From positions 1 through 13,664 of the forward strand of contig CANKHS010000023.1 of NCBI GenBank assembly GCA_947481755.1: DNA of 13,664 nucleotides, in the 5' to 3' direction. This document shows positions 1 to 8,387 of this stretch, one piece after another. The translations under genes and the position numbers were made by a program. The notes under the pieces were generated by a model that worked only from the letters and a program-made list of their open reading frames with translations, did no database searches and was not told where the DNA came from. This DNA is from Actinomycetota bacterium (lineage in GTDB: Bacteria; Actinomycetota; Thermoleophilia; Gaiellales; F1-60-MAGs149). Every line of letters starts with the position of its first letter. Position 1 is the first letter of the stretch.

Positions 1-275
1 AGGCCCATCGTGCCGCGCCCGATGATCTCCACGAGTTGATGGTGTCGGTCCCCGATCGTCCTGGCTCGATCTCCGAGATCGTGCAGACACTCTCGGCCGG
101 TGGCATCAACATCGAAGAATTCGCGCTCAGCCACATCTCGCCCGAGCGCGGCGGCGAACTGCGCATCGTGATCGCCGGTGAGGCTGCTGCCGAGCGTGCT
201 GTCGCACTCTTGACCGCAACGGGCTGCATGGCCACGCGCGACGCGATCAGTGGCTCCGTGGGCGGTGCTGAGTGA
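1..275 (+). CDS. tyrA: Prephenate dehydrogenase, C-terminal ACT domain (5' end missing)
   Basis: The frame is open to the left edge (first whole codon at position 3), so this is the last 90 residues of a longer protein. The visible part is an ACT domain: it opens with MVSVPDRPGSISEI, followed by a GINIEEF turn, the usual beta-alpha-beta pattern of small-molecule-binding regulatory domains. Prephenate dehydrogenases of the Bacillus/actinobacterial type carry such a domain after the NAD-binding catalytic part and use it for feedback control by tyrosine. The next gene is aroA of the same aromatic pathway, and the two overlap by four bases (GTGA). The catalytic part is not visible, so the name rests on the ACT sequence and the neighbour. 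Another ACT-ended amino acid enzyme is possible but less likely. A TTG at 36 in the same frame is not the start, because the reading continues upstream with plausible residues. Confidence 0.72.
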   Translation, partial: AHRAAPDDLHELMVSVPDRPGSISEIVQTLSAGGINIEEFALSHISPERGGELRIVIAGEAAAERAVALLTATGCMATRDAISGSVGGAE

Positions 276-1582
276 GTACTCCGTGGAAGGTCGCGGGCAC
301 AGGTCCGCTCGTTGGCGAGTTTGTCGTCAACGGCGACAAATCGGTGAGTCATCGTGCGCTGTTGATTGGCGCACTCTGCGATGGCCCTGTGGAGGTCGAG
401 GGTTGGGGTGATTCGGCCGATACGCGCGCGACGCTCGAGGCAGTGCGCGCCTTGGGTGTCACCGTCGATGATCATGGTGCTGGTCGGCTGACCGTGCATG
501 GCGTTGGTCTGTCGGGCCTGAAGGCGCCGGTCGGAGCGATCGACGTGCAGAACGCCGGCACGCTGATGCGACTCCTCAGCGGCATTCTGGCGATGCAGCC
601 ACGCGGGGTCTTCACCCTCGACGGTGATGCCTCAATTCGCACACGACCGATGGAGCGCGTTGCCACACCGCTGCGTGCGATGGGTGCCAGCATCGAGACG
701 ACAGCTGGGTGCCCGCCCGTCGTGGTGCAGGGTGGCCAAAAGCTCGTCGGCATGGAACACGTGATGGAGGTCTCCTCCGCGCAGGTCAAGTCGGCCTTGC
801 TTTTGGCGGGTCTCCGAGCGGATGGCCCGACCACGGTCATCGAAGAGACGGCGACGCGCGACCACACCGAGCGCATGTTGCGCGCGGCTGGCGCGACCGT
901 CCACACGACGGGTGGTCGCGTGGTGATCAACCCCGTCGAGCGGCTTCAGCTCGACAAGATCGAAGTGCCAGGCGATATCTCGTCGGCTGCGTTCCTGATC
1001 GTCGCGGCCACGATCATCCCCGAGTCGCGAATCTTTCTCCGCAGCATTGGTATCGGCGCCGGGCGCACGGGCGTGTTGGAGGTACTCGAGCGCATGGGTG
1101 CTCGCGTTGCGCTCTTCAATCGCCGCACGACGGATGCCGGCGAGCCCGTGGCAGACCTCGAGGTCGCCCACGCAGAGCTCTCCGCAACGAGTATTCGCCC
1201 CGAAGAGATTCCCAGTCTGGTCGATGAGCTGCCGATCCTCGCGCTTGCCGGGTGTGTTGCGCACGGCCGTACCCGCGTCCGCGGTGCCGACGAGCTGCGC
1301 GTCAAGGAATCCGACCGCCTGCAGAGCGTGCGCGATGCGCTCTGGAGCGTCGGCGGCCACATCGAGGTCAAGGACGACGGTTGGTTTATCCGCGGCGTCC
1401 CCGTGCGCCTGCGTGGCGGGACCGTCGAGTCGCACGGCGACCATCGCATTGCGATGCTGGGTGCGATTGCCGGCCTCTATTCCGAACAGGGCGTCACGAT
1501 TCTCGATCCCGAGGCCATCAACGTCTCGTTTCCTGGCTTCCGCCCCCTGATCGAGGCGGCGATGGCGGTGCGACGACCATGA
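272..1582 (+). CDS. aroA: 3-phosphoshikimate 1-carboxyvinyltransferase (EPSP synthase)
   Basis: This enzyme transfers the enolpyruvyl group of PEP to shikimate 3-phosphate, the sixth step of the cytosolic shikimate pathway. At 436 residues it has the normal length. Visible family motifs are NGDKSVSHRA (20-29, with the substrate-binding Lys23, Ser24 and Arg28), NAGTLMR (94-100), the DGDASIRTRPM segment (117-127), SAQVK (169-173), DELPILALA around catalytic Asp319, LRVKESDR (342-349), GDHR (389-392) and VSFPGF near the end. GDKS, SAQVK and RDHTE (196-200) match three of the four short motifs used to describe glyphosate-tolerant class II enzymes; the fourth (NxTR) is not evident. The GTG start at 272 lies in the stop of the previous gene (GTGA), and the gene ends in an ATGA overlap with cmk, so the run is probably one operon with translational coupling. 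Confidence 0.97.
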   Translation: MSTPWKVAGTGPLVGEFVVNGDKSVSHRALLIGALCDGPVEVEGWGDSADTRATLEAVRALGVTVDDHGAGRLTVHGVGLSGLKAPVGAIDVQNAGTLMRLLSGILAMQPRGVFTLDGDASIRTRPMERVATPLRAMGASIETTAGCPPVVVQGGQKLVGMEHVMEVSSAQVKSALLLAGLRADGPTTVIEETATRDHTERMLRAAGATVHTTGGRVVINPVERLQLDKIEVPGDISSAAFLIVAATIIPESRIFLRSIGIGAGRTGVLEVLERMGARVALFNRRTTDAGEPVADLEVAHAELSATSIRPEEIPSLVDELPILALAGCVAHGRTRVRGADELRVKESDRLQSVRDALWSVGGHIEVKDDGWFIRGVPVRLRGGTVESHGDHRIAMLGAIAGLYSEQGVTILDPEAINVSFPGFRPLIEAAMAVRRP

Positions 1583-2145
1583 TCATCACGATTGATGGCC
1601 CCGCAGGGGCAGGCAAGTCGACCGTCTCGAAGGCGTTGGCAACCCGCCTGGACTACCGCTACCTCGACACCGGTGCGATGTACCGAGCAGTCACGCTCGT
1701 CGCGCTCGAAACGGGTGCCGACCCGATCTTTGTGGCGCAGCACGAGGAATGGACGTCGCGCCTCAACGATCCCGCGCTGCGTTCCGACGCGGTGGATGCT
1801 GCCGTTTCGAGTGTTTCGCGTCTGCCAGAGGTGCGCGAGGCATTGCGGGGCGAGCAGCGAACCTTTCTCGCCCAAGGCAATGCGGTCGCCGAGGGGCGCG
1901 ACATTGGCTCCGTGGTGTGGCCACAGGCCGAGCTGAAGGTCTGGCTCGACGCCTCGCCCGAGGAGCGCCAACGTCGTCGAGCAGCCGAGCGTGGAGCCGA
2001 GGCTGGTGTGGTTGCACTCGAGCGCGATCGGCAAGATGCTGCGCAGATGTTGGTACCAGAAGACAGCGTGCTGGTCGAGACCGACGGTCTCACGATCACC
2101 GACGTGATCGAGCGCATCGTGGCCCTCGTCGAGGAGCAGGCATGA
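1579..2145 (+). CDS. cmk: Cytidylate (CMP) kinase, compact form
   Basis: This kinase phosphorylates CMP and dCMP with ATP in pyrimidine nucleotide supply. The P-loop GPAGAGKST is at 7-15, the DTGAMYR motif at 30-36, PEVREALRGEQR at 83-94, the EGRDIGSVV core at 105-113, and a LID-type RDRQD at 149-153. The ATG at 1579 sits in the aroA stop (ATGA) and places the P-loop seven residues in, as in the family. A longer open frame reaches back to 1252, but that stretch is aroA read in the wrong frame. At 188 residues it is clearly shorter than the usual ~220-230. Compared with the E. coli enzyme as I recall it, the CMP-binding insert (around residues 45-80 here) lacks about 30 residues, and the LID region after residue 136 is also reduced. 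It is followed by plsC with a four-base overlap. Confidence 0.93.
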   Translation: MIITIDGPAGAGKSTVSKALATRLDYRYLDTGAMYRAVTLVALETGADPIFVAQHEEWTSRLNDPALRSDAVDAAVSSVSRLPEVREALRGEQRTFLAQGNAVAEGRDIGSVVWPQAELKVWLDASPEERQRRRAAERGAEAGVVALERDRQDAAQMLVPEDSVLVETDGLTITDVIERIVALVEEQA

Positions 2146-2849
2146 GCGAGCACGAGATGCGATGGGACGGCTACAAGGTGATGACGCCTGAGCGATCCTG
2201 GAACCTCTGCTGGTTCCTCGTTCGTCGTCCCTTGACGTTCTTCTCGAAGATGCGCGTCTGGGGGCGCGAGCGAGTGCCGTTGACCGGTCCGGTCGTGCTG
2301 GCCTCGAACCACCAATCGTTCTATGACATCTTCGTGCTTGGCTCCGCTATGCGTCGCCCAATCTTCTACATGGCGAAGGCCGAGCTGTTCGAGAACCCCG
2401 TCGTCGATCGGATCATCACGCACACCGGCGCGTTTCCCGTTCGGCGTGGCGAGGTCGACCGTGGTGCCCTCGAATCCTCGAAAGAGGTGCTGGCGCGCGG
2501 TGACGTGCTCGGCATCTTTATCGATGGTACTCGTCATCACACGGATGCCGTCGGCGAGGTCCGGGCGGGTGCCGCAATGATCGCCGCTCAGGCCGGTGCG
2601 CCCGTTGTGCCGGTGTACATCCACGGCACCGATAAGGTCGTCGATGCTCCGCGCACGCCCGTGAGCGTCACCTTCGGCCGACCGATCATGATCTCTGGAC
2701 GGGGCAGCAAGGCGTACCGTGCGGGAGCAGAACAGATTGGTGCCGAGCTGCGGCGCCTGCAGGCATTTGCCGAGAGCGCAGAACGCGCCGGGCGACCGAA
2801 GTACGCAATTCCGCCGGAGAGCCCGGCAGAGACGGATGGTGGACAGTGA
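2142..2849 (+). CDS. plsC: 1-acyl-sn-glycerol-3-phosphate acyltransferase (PlsC/LPLAT family)
   Basis: This 235-residue protein belongs to the lysophospholipid acyltransferase family, which acylates lysophosphatidate at the membrane to make phosphatidate. Block I NHQSFYD (56-62) carries the catalytic His57 and Asp62. Block II is GAFPVRRG (96-103). Block III reads FIDGTR (126-131) where the family normally has FPEGTR, so the substrate-binding Glu is replaced by Asp. Block IV is VVPVYIHG (155-162). There is no long transmembrane helix; a hydrophobic stretch WNLCWFLVRRPLTFF (20-34) may attach it to the membrane. The ATG at 2142 overlaps the cmk stop (ATGA) and follows GAGGAG, a usable ribosome binding site; a longer frame upstream is cmk out of frame. 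The order cmk-plsC-der recurs in several bacteria. The exact acyl acceptor cannot be read from sequence. Confidence 0.87.
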   Translation: MSEHEMRWDGYKVMTPERSWNLCWFLVRRPLTFFSKMRVWGRERVPLTGPVVLASNHQSFYDIFVLGSAMRRPIFYMAKAELFENPVVDRIITHTGAFPVRRGEVDRGALESSKEVLARGDVLGIFIDGTRHHTDAVGEVRAGAAMIAAQAGAPVVPVYIHGTDKVVDAPRTPVSVTFGRPIMISGRGSKAYRAGAEQIGAELRRLQAFAESAERAGRPKYAIPPESPAETDGGQ

Positions 2850-4246
2850 GCGGACGAGAGCCACCACGGTCGCGCAAACAACGCGGACACGAATTTGACG
2901 ACGAGGCCAACGAGGAGGGGGAGGTCCCCTCTGAGCTGCCGCTGATCGGCGTCGTTGCCGTCGTCGGCTATCCGAACGTCGGCAAGTCGACGCTCTGCAA
3001 TCGCCTCGCAGGTCGCCGCGACGCCGTCGTGCATTCCGAGCCAGGTGTGACGCGCGATCGCAAGGACGTCGACGTCGAATGGAACGGCAAGCGGTTTCGT
3101 CTTGTCGATACGGGTGGTATCGACTTTGGTGGTCAGACGTTGATGGCCGAAGAGGTCGCTGACCAGGCACGGACTGCGCTGGCAGAGGCCGATATGGCGC
3201 TCTTCGTGGTCGACGCCAAGGCGGGTGTGATGCCCGGCGATCTCGAGGTCGCCGAAATCTTGCGGCGTCAACGCAACCCCGTCATTCTCGTCGCCAACAA
3301 GGCCGAGGGTGGCCAGGGCGATACGAACGCGCTGCAGTTTCATCAGCTTGGACTTGGCGACCCAGTCCCGGTCTCGGCGATCCACGGCTCCGGCAGTGGT
3401 GATCTCTTGGATCTGATCGTGGAAGGGCTCGGCGAGTTGCCGGACGCTGCGCGGATGGAGCGTGTTGCCGACGAGATTGGCGTAGCCGTGCTCGGTCGCC
3501 CGAACGTTGGCAAGTCGTCGCTATTCAACGCCCTGATCGGCCAGCCGCGCGTGATCGTCTCGGATATTCCGGGTACCACACGCGACGCGATCGACACGCG
3601 CCTCGTACGTGGCGAAACCGCCTTTCGACTTGTCGATACAGCCGGTATGCGACGTAAGCGTCATCTACGTCAGGACGTTGAGTACTGGAGCGAGAAGCGC
3701 GCACTGACGGCTGCCGAGCATGCCGATATCGCACTCGTGTTGATCGACGGTGAAGAGGGCTTCGTCGACCACGACCTCGATGTGGCGGACGCCGCCCGTA
3801 AGGCTGGTTGTGCCACGCTCGTCGTCGTCTCGAAATGGGATGCGACCGAGATCGACCTCGACGACCTGCGCCTGCGTATTGAACGCAAACTCCGCCAACG
3901 ACCACAGATCGTGACGACCTCCGCCATCACTGGTCGCGGTCTCGATCGTTTGCTCGACCGCATCGAGGAGCTCTACGCCGCGTACACGAGCCGGATGCCC
4001 ACACCGGCTGTCAACCGCGTCTTGCAGGATGCAGTTGCGGCGCGTCAGCCACCGCTCGTTCACGGACGACGGCTGAAGTTGATCTACGGAGCACAGGTCC
4101 AGACGCGTCCGCCGCGGTTTCGGATCACGGTCAATGACCGCAAGTTGATCACGCGAGACTACGCGTATTTTCTCGAGAACCGACTGCGCGAAGCGGCTGG
4201 TCTTGAGGGCTGCCCCGTCGTAGTCGACATGGTCGCGCGCAGCTAG
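2846..4246 (+). CDS. der: Ribosome-assembly GTPase Der (EngA)
   Basis: Der is a tandem GTPase needed for late 50S ribosomal subunit assembly. The 466 residues show a charged N-terminal extension (1-32), then G domain 1 with P-loop GYPNVGKST (41-49), DTGG (88-91), NKAE (151-154) and SAIHG (177-181). G domain 2 has GRPNVGKSS (217-225), DIPGTTRD (240-247), DTAG (264-267), SKWD (329-332) and TSAITG (358-363). A KH-like RNA-binding domain occupies about 385-466, including the segment PPRFRITVND. The guanine-specificity G4 motif (canonical NKxD) is altered in both domains: NKAE in the first and SKWD in the second. NKxE in the first domain is known in other Der proteins; the Ser in the second is less usual. 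The GTG start at 2846 overlaps the plsC stop (GTGA). The gene ends three bases from the stop of the convergent phosphatase gene. Confidence 0.96.
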   Translation: MSGREPPRSRKQRGHEFDDEANEEGEVPSELPLIGVVAVVGYPNVGKSTLCNRLAGRRDAVVHSEPGVTRDRKDVDVEWNGKRFRLVDTGGIDFGGQTLMAEEVADQARTALAEADMALFVVDAKAGVMPGDLEVAEILRRQRNPVILVANKAEGGQGDTNALQFHQLGLGDPVPVSAIHGSGSGDLLDLIVEGLGELPDAARMERVADEIGVAVLGRPNVGKSSLFNALIGQPRVIVSDIPGTTRDAIDTRLVRGETAFRLVDTAGMRRKRHLRQDVEYWSEKRALTAAEHADIALVLIDGEEGFVDHDLDVADAARKAGCATLVVVSKWDATEIDLDDLRLRIERKLRQRPQIVTTSAITGRGLDRLLDRIEELYAAYTSRMPTPAVNRVLQDAVAARQPPLVHGRRLKLIYGAQVQTRPPRFRITVNDRKLITRDYAYFLENRLREAAGLEGCPVVVDMVARS

Positions 4247-4249
4247 AGG

Positions 4250-4828
4250 TCACGCCCCGCGCGTGTTCCAGCGCAGCACGACCGGCGTCTCTCGTTCCCA
4301 ACCGAGTAGCGAGACGGTGGCGGTGTCGAGGCGAAAGAAGCGACCGGCATTCGGATCGAGTCCGAGCCAGCGCGCGGCTAGCACGCGTAGGACGTGGCCG
4401 TGGGCGACCACGAGCGTCGTGTCCTCGGTAGCGCGGGCAGTGGCGATCACCCGATCCACGCGAGCAGCGACGTCAGCAGCGGTCTCGCCGTTCGGGCAGG
4501 GCTGTGACCAGACGGTCCAGTTCGGCACGGTCTCACGGATCTCGACCGTCGTAATGCCCTCGTAGATCCCGTAATCCCATTCCATCAGGTCGGGATCGAT
4601 CACTGCGGGCTGGCCGAGCTTGAGCAGCTCGCAGGTGTCACGTGCCCGCTCGAGCGGACTTGTGCGCACGTGATCGATCTCGAGTGCCTGGACAAGCGGG
4701 GCAGCGGCGCGTGCCTCCTCGCGGCCCTGATCGGTCAGAGGAATGTCGGTGCGGCCTGTGTGGCGCCCATTCAGGCTCCATTCGGTCTGTCCGTGACGAA
4801 CGAGGGCAATCTGAGAGGCGCGGGCCAT
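4250..4828 (-). CDS. Histidine phosphatase family protein (phosphoglycerate mutase-like)
   Basis: This 192-residue protein has the full active site of the histidine phosphatase superfamily. The RHG box at 11-13 provides the phospho-accepting His12, Arg61 lies in SPLERARDT (58-66), the acidic residue Glu83 begins EWDYGIYEG (83-91), and the second His143 lies in VAHGHVLRVLAARWLG (141-156). The EWDYGxYEG and AHGHxLR signatures look more like phosphatases of the yeast Shb17 (sedoheptulose bisphosphatase) and actinobacterial sugar-phosphatase groups than like true phosphoglycerate mutases, so a small phosphosugar is the likely substrate; this is inference. It is the only minus-strand gene here, tail-to-tail with der and divergent from the LCP gene. 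The ATG at 4828 puts the RHG box ten residues in, as expected. No clear ribosome binding site precedes it. Confidence 0.9.
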   Translation of the reverse strand: MARASQIALVRHGQTEWSLNGRHTGRTDIPLTDQGREEARAAAPLVQALEIDHVRTSPLERARDTCELLKLGQPAVIDPDLMEWDYGIYEGITTVEIRETVPNWTVWSQPCPNGETAADVAARVDRVIATARATEDTTLVVAHGHVLRVLAARWLGLDPNAGRFFRLDTATVSLLGWERETPVVLRWNTRGA

Positions 4829-4857
4829 GGCGCGGATACTGTCACATCAGGGCCCGG

Positions 4858-4886
4858 ATTACATTCAGCGAGCAGCGAACGAGGAA
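4858..4886 (-). promoter_or_regulatory. Possible promoter for the histidine phosphatase gene
   Basis: Read on the minus strand, positions 4863-4858 spell TGTAAT, five of six matches to the -10 consensus and suitably placed about 30 bases before the ATG. A hexamer 17 bases further upstream (TTCCTC, 4886-4881) is a poor -35 match. This is a weak candidate, supported mainly by the fact that the gene must be transcribed from this divergent gap. Confidence 0.25.
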
Positions 4887-4903
4887 TCGTGGGCGACGGT
4901 GGG

Positions 4904-4909
4904 TATACT
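4904..4909 (+). promoter_or_regulatory. Candidate -10 element (TATACT) upstream of the LCP gene
   Basis: TATACT matches five of six bases of the sigma-70-type -10 consensus, and the surroundings are otherwise GC-rich. It would start transcription near 4916, giving a leader of about 50 bases before the GTG at 4966. No good TTGACA-like box lies 16-19 bases upstream. The 137-base divergent gap is the only sizeable intergenic space before the long plus-strand run, so a promoter here is expected. Confidence 0.4.
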
Positions 4910-4965
4910 CAGAACACCGCTCAGAGACGTGGTTCGTTGAGTCACGCCGCTGTGTGCCCTGCTCC

Positions 4966-7061
4966 GTGGAGACGCCAACGCCCCCACCCGACGACGCTGT
5001 CGATGCTGTGACGCCTGAAGATCCGGCGGTTACGGCGCCCGCTATGGACGAGACCGATGCTGCCGTCCTCGCGGCCACAGAAACCAAGGCGGCAGTGGCG
5101 TTGCCGGTCAAACCAGCGATGAAAGTCCATCGCGCTGATGGTGCTCCGCCTGCGCCACCTGCACCGCCGACAGCAGCGGCTGGTGGTGGCGGTGGAACGC
5201 TCGGTCCGATGAAGGTCTACAGCACGGAGTCGAAGCGGCCTCGTCGGCGGTGGCCAAAGGTCGTCGGCATCGTTGCCGGTGTGCTCTTGCTCGCCGTGCT
5301 GGCAGCAGGTGGCTACGCCTACTGGTACCTGCAGGACACGGTGACTGCGATCACGCAAACCTCTGACAAGCGTCAGCAGGCTGCTGAGTCGGGTCTCGCC
5401 GTCGCGCTCCCAGATCAGCCCGTCACTGCACTCGTTATTGGCGAAGACCGTCGCCCGGGTGAGGGGGCGGGCCGTTCGGACACGATGATGATGGTGCGGA
5501 TCGATCCCCGTACGAAGTCGATTGCAATGATGTCGTTTCCACGCGACCTCGTCGTCAACGTCCCTGGCTACGGCCGGCGACCAATCAACGAGGCCTACGA
5601 GATCGGGCAGGAGCCGTTGGCGCTGGCGACGGTCAAAGAGCTGACGGGTGTGCAGATCAACTATCTCGTGCCACTCGATTTCAAGGCATTCCAGCGCATC
5701 GTTGCGACATTCGGGGGCGTTTGGCTTCCAGTCGATCGCCGCTACTACAACAGCAACGATGGATCTGCCGAGCACAATTTCATGTCAATCAACATGCAGC
5801 CCGGCTATCAGCTCGTCAACGGTGTTAACTCGTTGGCGTTTGCACGGTATCGCCACACCGACTCCGATCTCGTGCGAATGGCACGTCAGCAGACGTTCGT
5901 GCGCGAATTCAAGAAGCGCGTTGATCGCTGGGGCTTCGCGAGCCGCATCATCGAGCTGATTTCCATCCTTCGAGATAACCTCAAGATCCTTGGTTCCAAC
6001 AAGAAACCTGCCGATGCGCGCACGCTCCTTGAATACGGTCGTCTGATCGGGAGCATTCCGCGTGGCAACACCTTCCAGGTGCGACTTGATGATATTTCGA
6101 GCTCCACGACGAACCCCGGCAAGCTTGAGGCGTCGCCACAGGCGGTACAGACCGCGGTCGACCAATTCCTCAATCCAGATATGAATTCGGGGCAGGCGAT
6201 CGCGAGCCGTGACGTTGGCAAGGATGCCAAGGCCAAGGTCGTTAAGCCAACGTACGATCCGGCCAAGATTGGTATCGAGGTGCGCAACGGTAATGGCACG
6301 CCTGCGGCCGCTGCCGATGCCGCCTGGCAACTCGTTGAGAATGGGTGGAAGCTCGCCCACAGCGCGGGCGACTCGCTCGTCGAGTACTTGCATACGACGG
6401 TGTATTTCGACGGCTCGGCGAAGGGTGCGAAGGACGCGGCGACCGCGATCGCTGAGGCCTTCGGTAGCGACTCGGACACGAAGGCGCTCGACGCCGCCGC
6501 GATGGCGGAGATGCAGCAGAACGGCATCAACATTAATGAGCCTGTTGTCGTGGTGATCGGAAAGACCTATACGGGTGACCTCGCGCCGCCGAAGGTCGCG
6601 GTTCTGCCACCGAAAGAAGAGGCGCAGATCGTTCGCGATCCCACCCGAGACATTGCGATCTGGCGTGATGCACAACGCAAGTCGGGACTCCCACTGATGA
6701 TGCCGACGGTGCTCTATGCCGGTGCCCAGACTCGCGACCCATTGTTCTCGAGTCAGCCGCCTGCGCGCGTGTACAAGTCGGGTGGTCACAAGGCCGTCTA
6801 CGTGACGTACTCGGCCGATTCCTACGATCAAGTCTTTGGTGTGCAGGCGATTCAATGGGATGCTCCGCCGATTCTTGATGGTCCCTCTGCCGTTCGTGAC
6901 TACAAGGGTCGGAAGCTAATGCTTTACTTCAACGGTCCGTCGCTGCAACGTGTGGGATGGAAGCAAGATGGCATCAGCTATTGGTTGGAGAACTCGTTGA
7001 CTGGGCGCATTCCGAATTCCGCGATGATTGCGATGGCGAAGAGCTTTAAACCGGTGACGCG

Positions 7062-7065
<4 letters not shown>
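4966..7065 (+). CDS. LytR-CpsA-Psr (LCP) family protein with LytR_C and an additional C-terminal domain
   Basis: LCP proteins are membrane-anchored phosphotransferases that attach teichoic acids, arabinogalactan or other glycopolymers to peptidoglycan. The predicted 699-residue protein has a Pro/Ala/Gly-rich cytoplasmic tail (1-90) and a basic stop RPRRRWPK (91-98). One transmembrane helix spans about 99-122. The LCP domain (153-317) shows GEDRR (159-163), RSDTMMMV (170-177), FPRDLVV (191-197), INEAY (207-211) and ARYRHTDSDLVRMARQQ (293-309). The Arg and Asp residues there are the pyrophosphate and metal ligands of the family. A LytR_C-like domain follows (435-538, beginning IGIEVRNGNGTP). 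A further domain at about 560-699 ends in a YWLENSLTGRIPNSAMIAMA-type motif. The start is uncertain: GTG at 4966 is preferred because upstream codons are not protein-like and overlap the divergent gap; GTG at 4954 is the alternative. Neither has a good ribosome binding site. The gene overlaps the UDP-glucose dehydrogenase gene by four bases (GTGA). Confidence 0.9.

Positions 7066-8383
<1,318 letters not shown>

Positions 8384-8387
<4 letters not shown>

Noticed and set aside
1659..3170. Long minus-strand open frame (503 codons) opposite cmk, plsC and der
   Set aside because: Composition and lack of motifs mark it as a shadow of the real plus-strand genes.
4234..4263. CGCGCG inverted repeat spanning the der/phosphatase 3' ends as a bidirectional terminator
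   Set aside because: The stem is only six bases with an 18-base loop and no T tract on either side; such repeats are frequent by chance in GC-rich DNA.
4642..4965. Upstream extension of the LCP reading frame by 108 codons
   Set aside because: The added residues are Arg/Cys-rich with no domain and run antisense through the histidine phosphatase gene and over the divergent promoter gap.
5785..6855. Minus-strand open frame of 356 codons inside the LCP gene
   Set aside because: No motif or plausible start context, and the plus-strand frame is a clear LCP protein throughout.
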